Part shown: piece after piece, positions 6,811-15,600 of the stretch | Position numbering within the stretch: position 1 is the stretch's first letter | Layout of the letters: the number at the start of each line of letters is the position of its first letter | Origin: Candidatus Aalborgicola bjergmarkensis | GTDB lineage: Bacteria > Pseudomonadota > Gammaproteobacteria > Burkholderiales > Burkholderiaceae_C | DNA: 64,000 nt | NCBI GenBank assembly: GCA_016708725.1 | Contig: JADJFE010000001.1 | Coordinates: 186,001-250,000 of the forward strand | Direction of reading: 5' to 3' | Position numbers and translations under genes: made by a program | Notes under the pieces: generated by a model | What the model saw: the letters and a program-made list of their open reading frames with translations, nothing else | Databases searched by the model: none | Told to the model about the DNA's origin: nothing

Positions 6811-9800
6811 AACCAATACCCGCTCAATTCCACCCGCGTTAGCGATCTGCACATATTCACCCATCCAGTTCGCCCCCAGAATCTGGCGTGCCATCTCGAT
6901 GACAATGTAGTCGGCCTCTAGCAAACCAGTCCGTAAATCATTTTCATAGCGTGACAGACCCTGCAGGCAGCTGGGGCAGGTGGTCAGTATTTTGACATTA
7001 CTCCCCGGCTCCACACCACCACCGGCACGCAGACGGGCCTCCCCCTTGCGTATTTCCGCCTCCTTGCGAAAACGCAACTGGGTCGCAATATCGGGGCGCG
7101 TCACGCCCAGTGTGCCGGATTCGCCACAGCAGCGTTCACTCTTGATGACCTGTTCGCCCACCAGAGCACGCACGGTTTGCATGCTGTCGCCCAGCTTCAT
7201 CGGGTTGTGACACGGCTCGTGGTACAGATAACCCCCATAGCCCCCCTGCCCTGCTGGCAACACGATGCCTTTTTCCAGCAGGAATTCGTGGATGTCGATG
7301 ATCCGGCAGCCTGGAAAAATGGCCTCGAAGTGGTACCCCTGCAACTGGTCGTAACAAGTGCCGCAACTCACCACAACAGTTTTGATGTCCAGATAATTCA
7401 AGGTATTGGCCACCCGGTGGAACAAAACCCGGTTGTCGGTGATGATCTTTTCCGCCCGATCAAACTGACCGGAGCCGCGTTGCGGGTAGCCGCAGCACAA
7501 ATAGCCCGGTGGCAACACGGTTTGCACCCCGGCATGCCACAGCATGGCCTGTGTTGCCAGACCGACCTGGCTAAAGAGCCGCTCGGAACCACAACCGGGA
7601 AAATAAAACACCGCCTCGGTTTCGGGCGTGGTGGTAAACGGGTTGCGGATGATGGGCACGTAGGCTGCATCCTCGATGTCCAGCAGCGCACGCGCCGTTC
7701 TGAGCGGCAAGCCGCTGGGCATTTTCTTGTTGACAAAGTGAATCACCTGCTCTTTCACGCCCGGTAATCCCACGCTGGCGGGCGGATGCGCGGTTTGCTG
7801 TTTGGCAGCCAGGCGCAAGACCTGGTTGGCCAGGCGCTGCACTTTGAAGCCCACGCCCACCATGGCAGCGCGCAGCAATTTGATGGTGCGGGGGTCGGTG
7901 GCGCTCAAGAAGAACATCGCCAGCGCAGCACCAGGCCGAAACGACTTCTTACCCATTTTGCGCAGCAGGTTGCGCATGTTCATGGTGACATCACCAAAGT
8001 CGATTTTCACCGGACAAGGCGAGAGGCATTTATGGCATACCGTACAGTGCGCGGCCACGTCCTCAAACTCGGCCCAGTGGCGAATCGAGATGCCCCGGCG
8101 CGTCTGCTCTTCGTAGAGGAAAGCTTCGACCAGCAAGGAGGTTGCCAGAATCTTGTTGCGCGGGCTGTAGAGCAAGTTGGCGCGCGGCACATGCGTCGAG
8201 CACTGTGGCTTGCATTTGCCGCAGCGCAGGCAGTCCTTCACGCTGTTGGCAATGGCGCCAATATCGCTTTGCTGCATGATGAGCGATTCGTGACCCATCA
8301 GCCCGAAGCTGGGGGTATAGGCATTGGTCAAATCAGCCTGTAGCCCCCGTGGAATTTGCGGGAACAGCTCTGTATTTCGTAGCAATTTTCCCTGATTGAA
8401 ATAGCCATGCGGGTCGATCCTGGCCTTGTAATCGGCAAAAGGCTGCAACTCGGCGTCGCTCAGGAATTCCAGTTTGGTAATGCCAATGCCGTGCTCCCCC
8501 GAAATGACCCCATCCAGCGCACGCGCCAACGCCATGATGCGTTTGACCGCGCCGTGCGCGGCTTGCAGCATGGCGTAGTCGTCGCTGTTGACGGGGATAT
8601 TGGTGTGCACATTGCCATCGCCCGCGTGCATGTGCAGCGCAACCCACACGCGCCCCTTGAGCACGCGCTGGTGGATGGCGTTGCATTCGGCCAGGATGGC
8701 TTCAAACGCCCGCCCGGTGAAAATACCGCGCAACGGGTCGCGCAACTGGGTTTTCCAGCTGGCGCGCAAGCTGTGGTCCTGCAACTGCGGGAAAAATTCG
8801 GCCACACCATCCAACCAGCCCTGCCACTGCACCCGTACCGCCGCAATCAGGTTTCTTGCCTGCGCCACGCGCTCGGCCAGCAGATCGGCACTGGCACTGG
8901 TACTTTCTGTTTCCGTTTCGGCCTGCCCGAGCGGCAAGTCATTCCGCTGGAAAAACTGCGCCAACGCATCGCACAGCGCCAACTTATTGGTCAGACTCAA
9001 TTCGATATTGATGCGCTCGATACCGTCGGTATATTCGGCCATGCGTGGCAGCGGAATCACCACGTCTTCGTTGATCTTGAAGGCGTTGGTATGGCGCGAA
9101 ATGGCCGCCGTGCGCTTGCGGTCCAACCAGAACTTTTTGCGCGCTTCGGGACTGATAGCAATAAACCCTTCCCCGGCGCGCGCGTTGGCCAGACGCACGA
9201 CTTCGGAAGCAGCGCGCGCCACCGCATCGGCATCATCGCCGGCAATGTCGCCAAACAAGGCCATCTTGGGCAGGCCACCGCGTCGGCTCTTGGTGGCGTA
9301 GCCCACGGCCTTGAGGTAGCGCTCATCCAGATGCTCCAGCCCGGCCAGCAGCACGCCCGAGCGTTTTTGCTCGGCAAACATGAATTCCTTGATTTCGACG
9401 ATGCTGGGCACCGCATCGCGCGCATGGCCAAAAAACTCCAGGCAGACGGTGCGCGTATAGGTTGGCATGCGGTGCACCACCCAGCGCGCGCTGGTAATCA
9501 GGCCATCACACCCCTCTTTCTGCACACCCGGCAAGCCGCTCAGAAACTTGTCGGTCACATCCTTGCCCAGGCCCTCACGCCGAAAGGACTTTCCGGGAAT
9601 ATCCAGCCGCTCGACGCGCAGTTCCGTCAGCTCCGTCTTGCCATCGGCCTTGAAGTAACGCAACTCGAAACTGGCCACCTCGGCATCGTGAATCTTGCCC
9701 AGGTTGTGGTTCAGGCGGGTCACCTCCAGCCACTGCGCCTGCGGCGTCACCATGCGCCAGCTCACCAGATTGTCCAGCGCCGTGCCCCATAAAACGGCCT

Positions 9801-10713
9801 TCTTGCCCCCGGCGTTCATGGCAATATTGCCGCCTATGCAACTGGCATCGGCTGAAGTCGGGTCCACCGCGAACACATAACCACCCCGCTCGGCGGCATC
9901 CGCCACACGCTGGGTCACCACCCCCGCTTCGGTCCAGATCGTGGCCACCTCAAACTCCAGCCCCGGCAGGCGCATCATCTGCACCTCGCCCATGGCTTCG
10001 AGTTTTTCGGTGTTGATGACGGCACTTTTCGCAGTCAAGGGAATCGCCCCGCCGTTGTAACCCGTGCCACCGCCACGCGGAATGATGGTCAATCCCAACT
10101 CGATGCAAGACTGCACCAAAGCTGCCATTTCCTCTTGCGAATCGGGCGTCAGCACCACAAAGGGGTATTCCACACGCCAGTCCGTCGCATCCGTCACATG
10201 CGACACCCGTGACAGACCGTCAAACTTGATGTTGTCCCGATCCGTATGCCGCGCCAGCAATTTCTGGGTCTTGCGACGCAGCGCCGCCATTTCAACAAAA
10301 CCGGCATCAAACGCCTGCACCGCCGCATGTGCCGCCGTCAGCAGTTCCCCCACCATGGCATCACGCTGCGGGTCCTGCTCAGGCGAGCGGCGCTTTTGCA
10401 CTTCACGCAGCCGATGGTTCAGGGCATCCACCAAGAGATCGCGCCGCTTGGGGTTATCCAGCAGATCATCCTGCAAATAGGGATTGCGCTGCACCACCCA
10501 GATGTCGCCCAGCACCTCGTAGAGCATGCGCGCCGAGCGTCCCGTATGGCGCTCGGCGCGCAGTTTGTCAAGCACATCCCAAGCCGGTTCGCCCAGCAGG
10601 CGAATCACGATTTCCCTATCGGAAAACGAGGTGTAGTTGTAGGGAATCTCGCGGATGCGCTCAGTAGCAGCGGGCGCGGGGGCAAGAAGGGAGATCGGAG
10701 TTGGTGCGTTCAT
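6808..10713 (-). CDS. DUF3683-type FAD-linked oxidase / Fe-S oxidoreductase fusion
   Basis: The protein has 1301 residues. Order: N-terminal DUF3683-like region (IPYNYTSFSDREIVIRLLG); FAD-binding PCMH domain, about 185-330 (IIPRGGGTGYNGG); FAD-oxidase C-terminal domain (GDGNVHTN, ISGEHGIG); two 4Fe-4S clusters at about 828 (CLRCGKCKPQC) and 893 (CTVCHKCLSPCP); and two Cys-rich CCG domains (FPGCGSE...CCG near 1040; HEPCH...CCGESG near 1170). Family members in betaproteobacteria are thought to oxidise a 2-hydroxy acid such as D-lactate and pass electrons to quinone; the substrate here is not known. About 18 residues near 777-794 (RNTELFPQIPRGLQ) derive from an inserted R1 repeat, in frame. All cofactor ligands listed are present. 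Confidence 0.9.
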   Translation of the reverse strand: MNAPTPISLLAPAPAATERIREIPYNYTSFSDREIVIRLLGEPAWDVLDKLRAERHTGRSARMLYEVLGDIWVVQRNPYLQDDLLDNPKRRDLLVDALNHRLREVQKRRSPEQDPQRDAMVGELLTAAHAAVQAFDAGFVEMAALRRKTQKLLARHTDRDNIKFDGLSRVSHVTDATDWRVEYPFVVLTPDSQEEMAALVQSCIELGLTIIPRGGGTGYNGGAIPLTAKSAVINTEKLEAMGEVQMMRLPGLEFEVATIWTEAGVVTQRVADAAERGGYVFAVDPTSADASCIGGNIAMNAGGKKAVLWGTALDNLVSWRMVTPQAQWLEVTRLNHNLGKIHDAEVASFELRYFKADGKTELTELRVERLDIPGKSFRREGLGKDVTDKFLSGLPGVQKEGCDGLITSARWVVHRMPTYTRTVCLEFFGHARDAVPSIVEIKEFMFAEQKRSGVLLAGLEHLDERYLKAVGYATKSRRGGLPKMALFGDIAGDDADAVARAASEVVRLANARAGEGFIAISPEARKKFWLDRKRTAAISRHTNAFKINEDVVIPLPRMAEYTDGIERINIELSLTNKLALCDALAQFFQRNDLPLGQAETETESTSASADLLAERVAQARNLIAAVRVQWQGWLDGVAEFFPQLQDHSLRASWKTQLRDPLRGIFTGRAFEAILAECNAIHQRVLKGRVWVALHMHAGDGNVHTNIPVNSDDYAMLQAAHGAVKRIMALARALDGVISGEHGIGITKLEFLSDAELQPFADYKARIDPHGYFNQGKLLRNTELFPQIPRGLQADLTNAYTPSFGLMGHESLIMQQSDIGAIANSVKDCLRCGKCKPQCSTHVPRANLLYSPRNKILATSLLVEAFLYEEQTRRGISIRHWAEFEDVAAHCTVCHKCLSPCPVKIDFGDVTMNMRNLLRKMGKKSFRPGAALAMFFLSATDPRTIKLLRAAMVGVGFKVQRLANQVLRLAAKQQTAHPPASVGLPGVKEQVIHFVNKKMPSGLPLRTARALLDIEDAAYVPIIRNPFTTTPETEAVFYFPGCGSERLFSQVGLATQAMLWHAGVQTVLPPGYLCCGYPQRGSGQFDRAEKIITDNRVLFHRVANTLNYLDIKTVVVSCGTCYDQLQGYHFEAIFPGCRIIDIHEFLLEKGIVLPAGQGGYGGYLYHEPCHNPMKLGDSMQTVRALVGEQVIKSERCCGESGTLGVTRPDIATQLRFRKEAEIRKGEARLRAGGGVEPGSNVKILTTCPSCLQGLSRYENDLRTGLLEADYIVIEMARQILGANWMGEYVQIANAGGIERVLV
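8329..8386 (+). repeat. R1 repeat copy inside the oxidoreductase coding sequence
   Basis: Contains AAATCAGCCTGTAGCCCCC, then TTGCGGGAACAGCTCTG, clearly the same element as the intergenic R1 copies. Its length preserves the frame and adds a linker between the FAD-oxidase C domain and the Fe-S domain. Confidence 0.8.
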
Positions 10714-10806
10714 CGGGGTCCACTTTGCGCGTCAATAACGCATTCAAGCACAGCGCAGAATGGTACCTTATGCCAGGGGGTATCCATACGCACATACTGC
10801 TGCCTG

Positions 10807-11182
10807 CCGCACCCTACAATCATTTTTTTGGTCACGCTGCTTACCGAGCGCCGCTGCTTCACGCCAGATCTGACGCGGCTTAGAGCCTCTGAGTCGCTGC
10901 TGTCGGCCTTTGACGTGGAGGCCATTGCCACCGAAGCGCTGCTGTTTCAGACCGGCTACATGACACTGGTCGGCCAGCGCCGGGTAGGTGCCCCAGGTCT
11001 TCATCTTCGAGTTCAAGGTGGTGGAGCAATCACCCGAGGGCAAAGCCTTGCAGCAGATCAAGGATCGGGGCTATGCCGACAAGTACCGCGCCAAGGGCGA
11101 GCCGATTCATCTGATCGGCGTGGAGTTCAGCAAGACCAGCCGCAATGTGGTCGGGTTTGAAGTCGAAACACTCTCTTTTTGA
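10807..11182 (+). pseudogene. AAA-ATPase/PD-(D/E)XK gene remnant
   Basis: A short piece of the family's conserved 5' flank (CCCTACAATCATTT at about 10811) is followed at 10831 by a mid-protein fragment, LLTERRCFTPDLTRL to EALLFQTGYM. A frame change then leads to the C-terminal end from about 10988 (VFIFEFKVVEQSPEGKALQQI to GFEVETLSF, stop 11182). Compared with the intact paralogs, the N-terminal ATPase half and about 150-180 residues before the nuclease end are missing. The ExK of the nuclease motif survives but the protein cannot be made as a unit. Confidence 0.8.
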
Positions 11183-11222
11183 GAGCTGTACCCGCATGTT
11201 CGATAAGCCATTCAGAACATAC
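11172..11222 (-). repeat. Dispersed intergenic repeat R1, copy 4
   Basis: Reverse orientation: GAGAGCTGTACCCGCATG then ATAAGCC. It begins at the stop codon of the remnant ATPase gene, as at the intact paralogs. Confidence 0.65.
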
Positions 11223-11248
11223 CAAACACCCAACACCACAGCCCTGCC

Positions 11249-11491
11249 CTATGCTGATGGCACCATGCCACCAGATCGCTGCGCGAAGCGGGTACGTTGT
11301 AATGACGCTCCAGGATGCTCCGAGGATGTGTCCGCAAATTGGACCAAAGCCCAGCCCTGGGCAACACGACTTTGCTGGCTGGCAGCAAGGTCGTCGAGAA
11401 TCCGGTTCATATCGTTATCGAAACTGGCAGCGTGCCGTAAGCGCACAGCATGAATTTCGTCCACGATTTCATCAGTCAATCGAGCCATCAT
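11249..11491 (-). CDS. Small conserved protein partnered with the PIN-domain gene
   Basis: The protein has 80 residues, starting RLTDEIVDEIHAVRLRHAASFDNDMNRILDDLAASQ. Short proteins with an I-VDEIHAVR..HAA.F..D...I..DL pattern commonly follow PIN-domain toxins of this type, so it may be the antitoxin or an accessory. It overlaps the PIN gene's end by 20 nt and must be co-transcribed. The last 25 residues are not conserved in character and may be the result of a changed frame. Function is inferred from position only. Confidence 0.6.
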   Translation of the reverse strand: MMARLTDEIVDEIHAVRLRHAASFDNDMNRILDDLAASQQSRVAQGWALVQFADTSSEHPGASLQRTRFAQRSGGMVPSA

Positions 11492-11963
11492 CTTCTCCTA
11501 ACAATTCTTGGGGTGAGCAAATAAACGGCATCCAAACGCCGCGACGCTCCAGGTACCGCGCAATGCGCTCCTGAAGCATGGGGTTGGCAATGTGCTTGAA
11601 GTTCCATGTCAGGATGAAATCGATCTCATACACGGCAGCAATGGCGATGTGTAGTGCATCTTCAAACACATTTGGCGGTACGCAGCCCTCGGTCACCAAA
11701 CCGATTGCAATACTTCGTACCTGGGAATTGATATCGAGCAAAGGAATACCCTGCAATGCGGCCAATCGCTTTTGCGCCGCGTCAGGATCACCAGCGGAAC
11801 ACTCTCGAACCACCAATTCCGAGATCAATAGGTCAAAGCCATCTCGTGCCCGCTCCCACCAGTCCTGGGTAATCTGCTGGTTTGCCACCCCAATGATCGT
11901 GCGCGCAGGGCGAGCGGTCAGGTAACTGACGACAGAAGTTTCTATGTAAACCTTGCGCTTCAT
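11472..11963 (-). CDS. PIN-domain ribonuclease (VapC-like toxin)
   Basis: The protein has 163 residues. N-terminal VYIETSVVSYLTARPA is the first PIN strand, with E in place of the usual first Asp as in this subfamily. Acidic residues follow in ISELVVRECSAGDP and NVFEDALHIAIAAVYEIDFILTW, and the end is ICSPQELL. Toxins of this fold cleave RNA with a metal ion. It sits 6 nt after an antitoxin-like gene and overlaps the next small gene. It looks full length, in contrast to most other toxin genes in this window. Confidence 0.8.
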   Translation of the reverse strand: MKRKVYIETSVVSYLTARPARTIIGVANQQITQDWWERARDGFDLLISELVVRECSAGDPDAAQKRLAALQGIPLLDINSQVRSIAIGLVTEGCVPPNVFEDALHIAIAAVYEIDFILTWNFKHIANPMLQERIARYLERRGVWMPFICSPQELLGEDDGSID

Positions 11964-11969
11964 ATTGCT

Positions 11970-12227
11970 TCAATTCAACACAATGCTACGACGGCCAAGG
12001 TGAATGGTTTGAGCCACACCTTCACGCCCGTAATCCAGCCGTCGGGCAAAATCTGCATCCTCGCCCACGTCCGGCATGGCCATCAGCAAGGATTTCAAAT
12101 CCTCCCTGGATTCGCTTTCGTCCGACTCCTCAATCTGAAAAATGACAACCAGGCGCCTGTGCTGCATGGACTCAGGAATAACAATGGCCGAAGGCGCGTC
12201 TTCATAAAATTGTCGAATGGCTTGCAT
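11970..12227 (-). CDS. Antitoxin-like protein upstream of the PIN gene
   Basis: The protein has 85 residues. The N terminus MQAIRQFYEDAPSAIVIPESMQHRRLVVIF and the segment AMPDVGEDADFARRLDYGREG resemble antitoxins found before PIN-domain toxins. The last 14 residues look unrelated to family members, which may mean a shifted or replaced 3' end. First gene of a likely three-gene toxin-antitoxin operon with the PIN gene and the 80-residue gene. Confidence 0.6.
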   Translation of the reverse strand: MQAIRQFYEDAPSAIVIPESMQHRRLVVIFQIEESDESESREDLKSLLMAMPDVGEDADFARRLDYGREGVAQTIHLGRRSIVLN

Positions 12228-12285
12228 AAGCGTGTACTCCTGAGCATGCGCGGTGAATCATCCATTGGAACAGGGCATCATTCTG

Positions 12286-12318
12286 GTCGGCTTTGAAGTC
12301 GAAACACTCTCTTTTTAA
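12286..12318 (+). pseudogene. 3'-end scar of an ATPase/PD-(D/E)XK gene
   Basis: Reads VGFEVETLSF followed by TAA, the same ending as the remnants at 11182 and 33932, and runs straight into an R1 repeat. Nothing of the rest of the gene remains beside it. Confidence 0.6.
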
Positions 12319-12365
12319 GAGCTGCACCCGCACGCTCCATAAGCCCTACAGCGTATATTACCCTA
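12305..12365 (-). repeat. Dispersed intergenic repeat R1, copy 5
   Basis: AAGAGCTGCACCCGCACG then CATAAGCCCTACAGC, following the gene-end scar. Confidence 0.7.
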
Positions 12366-12621
12366 TGGGAGCAACGCTCCCGCATGGGAGGGTGCAATTC
12401 AGTCGCATTGAATCACACAATTTTCATATCACCCGCGATATTAAACATACCAAAGCCGCACTACAGGCGCCCCCCGCAGGCCTCCGTGGCACGTTTTTAG
12501 CCTCAAATCAGGCATCAAATCAGCCTCTAGCTCCCGAGGGACAAGCGGGGACAGCTACTGAAAACGTAGTAACAAGAACCAACGCATCACATCACAGTGA
12601 ATCGCACCCCACAGGGGATAC
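12319..12621. other. Intergenic region, no gene
   Basis: Between the scar and the large surface protein gene. It holds parts of two R1 copies in opposite orientation and an imperfect palindrome near 12364-12395 (ATGGGAG...CTCCCGCAT). No coding frame with recognisable content was seen. Confidence 0.6.
12510..12572 (+). repeat. Dispersed intergenic repeat R1, copy 6
   Basis: CATCAAATCAGCCTCTAGC followed by AAGCGGGGACAGCTACTG and GTAGTAAC; opposite orientation to copy 5. Confidence 0.75.
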
Positions 12622-15600
12622 TCAAGGCACCACAAAGTTGGCGCTACCACTCACCGCAGACGCACCCGCTGCCGGAACGCTGGCGCCCAGTGCAGCGGCA
12701 AACTGCGCGTAACTCAGGCTGGTAGCGGTCACCCCCGCCGGGGCATTGGCACCCAACTGGTAGCTAAAGCCAGAGGCACCCAGAATTTGCACCGAGGCAC
12801 CGTTGGATAGCGTCAGTTGCACGGCGTTGCTGAAGAAGCTGCTGGATGCAATCGTCAAACCACCTACCAACTGGATCACATTGCTGCCTTCGTTGTCTAT
12901 GATCTTGCCCGTCACCGCACCGCTCAGGGTGTAGGGGCTGATGATATAGACATCATTGCCGCCGCCGCCAAGGTAACTGATACCACCCGAAGGCACGAGA
13001 ACATCATCGTCCAAAGTACCCGGCACGGTGTAGGAACTGCCCGCAACACTCGGCACAGGCGCGGCTGCCTGCGTAAAGCCCGCTGGCACAACATAGCCCG
13101 CTGTACCCGATGCTGGAAGTGTTCCACTGGTCAAGGATGCGCCCAGGCTGGAGACAAACTGGCTGTAAGTCAAAACCGCTGCCGTATCGCCCGCCAGCGC
13201 GTTGGCACCCACCTGGAACTTGAACTTCGAAGCCCCCAGTATCTGCACAATGGCCCCGCTGGAGAGCGTGAGCTGCGCGGCATCGGAGTAGAAGCTGCTG
13301 GCTGTTACGGTCATGCCATCGACCAACTGGACAAGGTTATCTCCCTCGTTATCAATGACCTTGGCCGTCACGCCACCGCGCAAGGTGTTGTGGCTGATGA
13401 TGAACGTGTCATTGCCAGCACCACCGTAGTAGCTGTTCCCAGCCGTGAGCACGAATACATCGTTGCCCAAAGTGCCGGGCACGGTATAGGACGCGGTGTT
13501 GGCCGTGACTGTGACGGTCGCACTGACCACCTGATTGGCGCCGCCCGCGTTGCTGCCTTGCACGCTGTAGGTGGCTGTAACCGTAGGCGTAACCGTGCAG
13601 GTTGGCCCAGTGGCTCCTGCGCAAGTGCCGCCAGTCCAGACGTAGCTGGTTGCTGCTGGGTTGCATGTAGCAGTAAGGGTGGAACTGCCGCCAGAGGTGA
13701 TGCTGGGCGGGTTGGCACTGAGGGTGCAGATTGGAGCCGTAACTGTCGAGCCAGCCGCTTGTGTCACGGTGAAGGTTTGCCCGGCAATGGTGATGGTGCC
13801 GGTGCGCTGCGTCGTTCCGGTATTGGCAGCAACCGCATAGGCCACGGTGCCATTACCGCTGCCCGACGATCCAGAGGTGATGGTGATCCAGCTTGCGTTA
13901 CTGGCCGCCGTCCACGCACACGAAGATGTCACGCTGATGCTGCCGGTGCTAGCAGTGGTAGCAGCGGTTGCGCTATTGGTATTCAAGGTGTAGGTACAGG
14001 CATTGGTAAACGTGGCCGTCACATTCTGGGCTGCCGTCATGCTCACGGTGCAAGTACCCGTACCGGTGCATGCCCCGCTCCAGCCGGTGAAGGTGCTGCC
14101 GCTGGCAGGTGTGGCAGTCAAAGTTACGTTCGTGCCACTGCCAGGCGCTGCGCTGCATACGCTGCCGCAGTTGATACCCACGCCAATCACAGTGCCCCCT
14201 CCCGTCCCGCTCTTGCTGACAGCCAGGACAAAAGAATCCAAAGGCTGTCCGCCGCGCACCAACCGAACCGCAAAACTACTGCTGCGCAGGCCGTCGTTGT
14301 AACTGGCGTAGCCGTAGCCGAAATAAACATTCCACGCATGGCTCGAACTGTTGGCAACCGAAGAACCCGACCAAAAATAAGAATTTGGTGTTGTCGGAAA
14401 AATACGGGTATTGATAGCCGGGGCATAGACGCTGTAGTCCACCAGACTCAACAATTCATCTTCGGTGGGCAAGCGCCAATCACTTTGTCCGGCAAACGTG
14501 GTTGTGTCAGCCAGCGCTGTGGCCTGGTCAAAGGTGAAATTTGTGGCTGTGCCACTGCACGTGCTACCCGTCCATGCCTGGAGTCCAGGGCAGCGTTTCC
14601 ATGTCAAATTGGTCGGCGTATGCGTGACTGTGCCATTGCCATGGTCCACGTAATCGCTCGTTGGACGTGTGATGTGCAACAAAGAACCGAAAGGCTGCCC
14701 GCCGCGCACAAGCCGGACCGCAAAACTGCCGTTACGGAGGTTGCTGCCGACGTAGCCATCGTCGAAACCGACGAACCACGCGCCGTTCGGACCGTCAACA
14801 TCGGGAGAAACCGACCAAAAGTACGAACCGGGCGTATTTGGAAACGCCACACGATCAATTGCCGGGCTATACACTGACCGATCCACAATCGTTTGCAGCT
14901 CACGAATATTGGGCATGCGCCAGTCGCTTTGATTTGCGAACGTTGTTGTGCCGGTTAGCGCGTTGGCTTGGTCGAAGGTGTAGGTGGCTGCCGTGCCGAG
15001 GCATGTGCTGCCTGTCCACGTCTGCCCCATAGAGCAACGCATCCAGGTGAGGCCCGTTTTGGGGTCAAACACCGTGCCGTCGGCGTTGGGTTGCAATGTG
15101 CTGGACGATGAAATTGTCACCGTGGCGCTGACCGCCGTGCCCGTTCCGCCTACGTTAGTACCGGCCACGGTGTAGCTGCTCGTACTCGTTGGCGTAACCG
15201 TGCAGGTAGCCCCGGCGCTTCCCACGCAGGTGTCGCCCGTCCAGGTGTAGCTGGTGGCCACCGGGGTACATGTGGCTGTGAGCGTTGAACTGGAACCAGC
15301 GGTGATACTGGCCGGATTGGCATTCAAGGTGCAAACAGGTACAGCAGCGGCCTGTGTCACGGTGAAAGTCTGTCCGGTAATGGTCATTGTCCCGGTGCGT
15401 GAACTGCCGCTGGTATTGGCCGCCACGGTATAGCTCACGCTGCCATTGCCACTGCCCGATGCGCCGGAGATAATGCTGATCCAGCCTGCGTTGCTGGTGG
15501 CAGTCCAGGTGCAGGAAGATGTCACACTGACAGTACCGCTGCTGCCAGCAGCCACAACCATTGTGCTGTTGCTGCCTATTCCATAAGTGCAGGCGCTTAC

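Noticed and set aside
8407..9792. 461-codon plus-strand frame
   Set aside because: Antisense to the FAD/Fe-S oxidoreductase, which has clear motifs through this stretch.
12817..14877. 686-codon open frame on the plus strand
   Set aside because: Lies antisense within the M23 surface protein gene. Repetitive GC-biased sequence keeps the opposite frame open; no domain and no start site.
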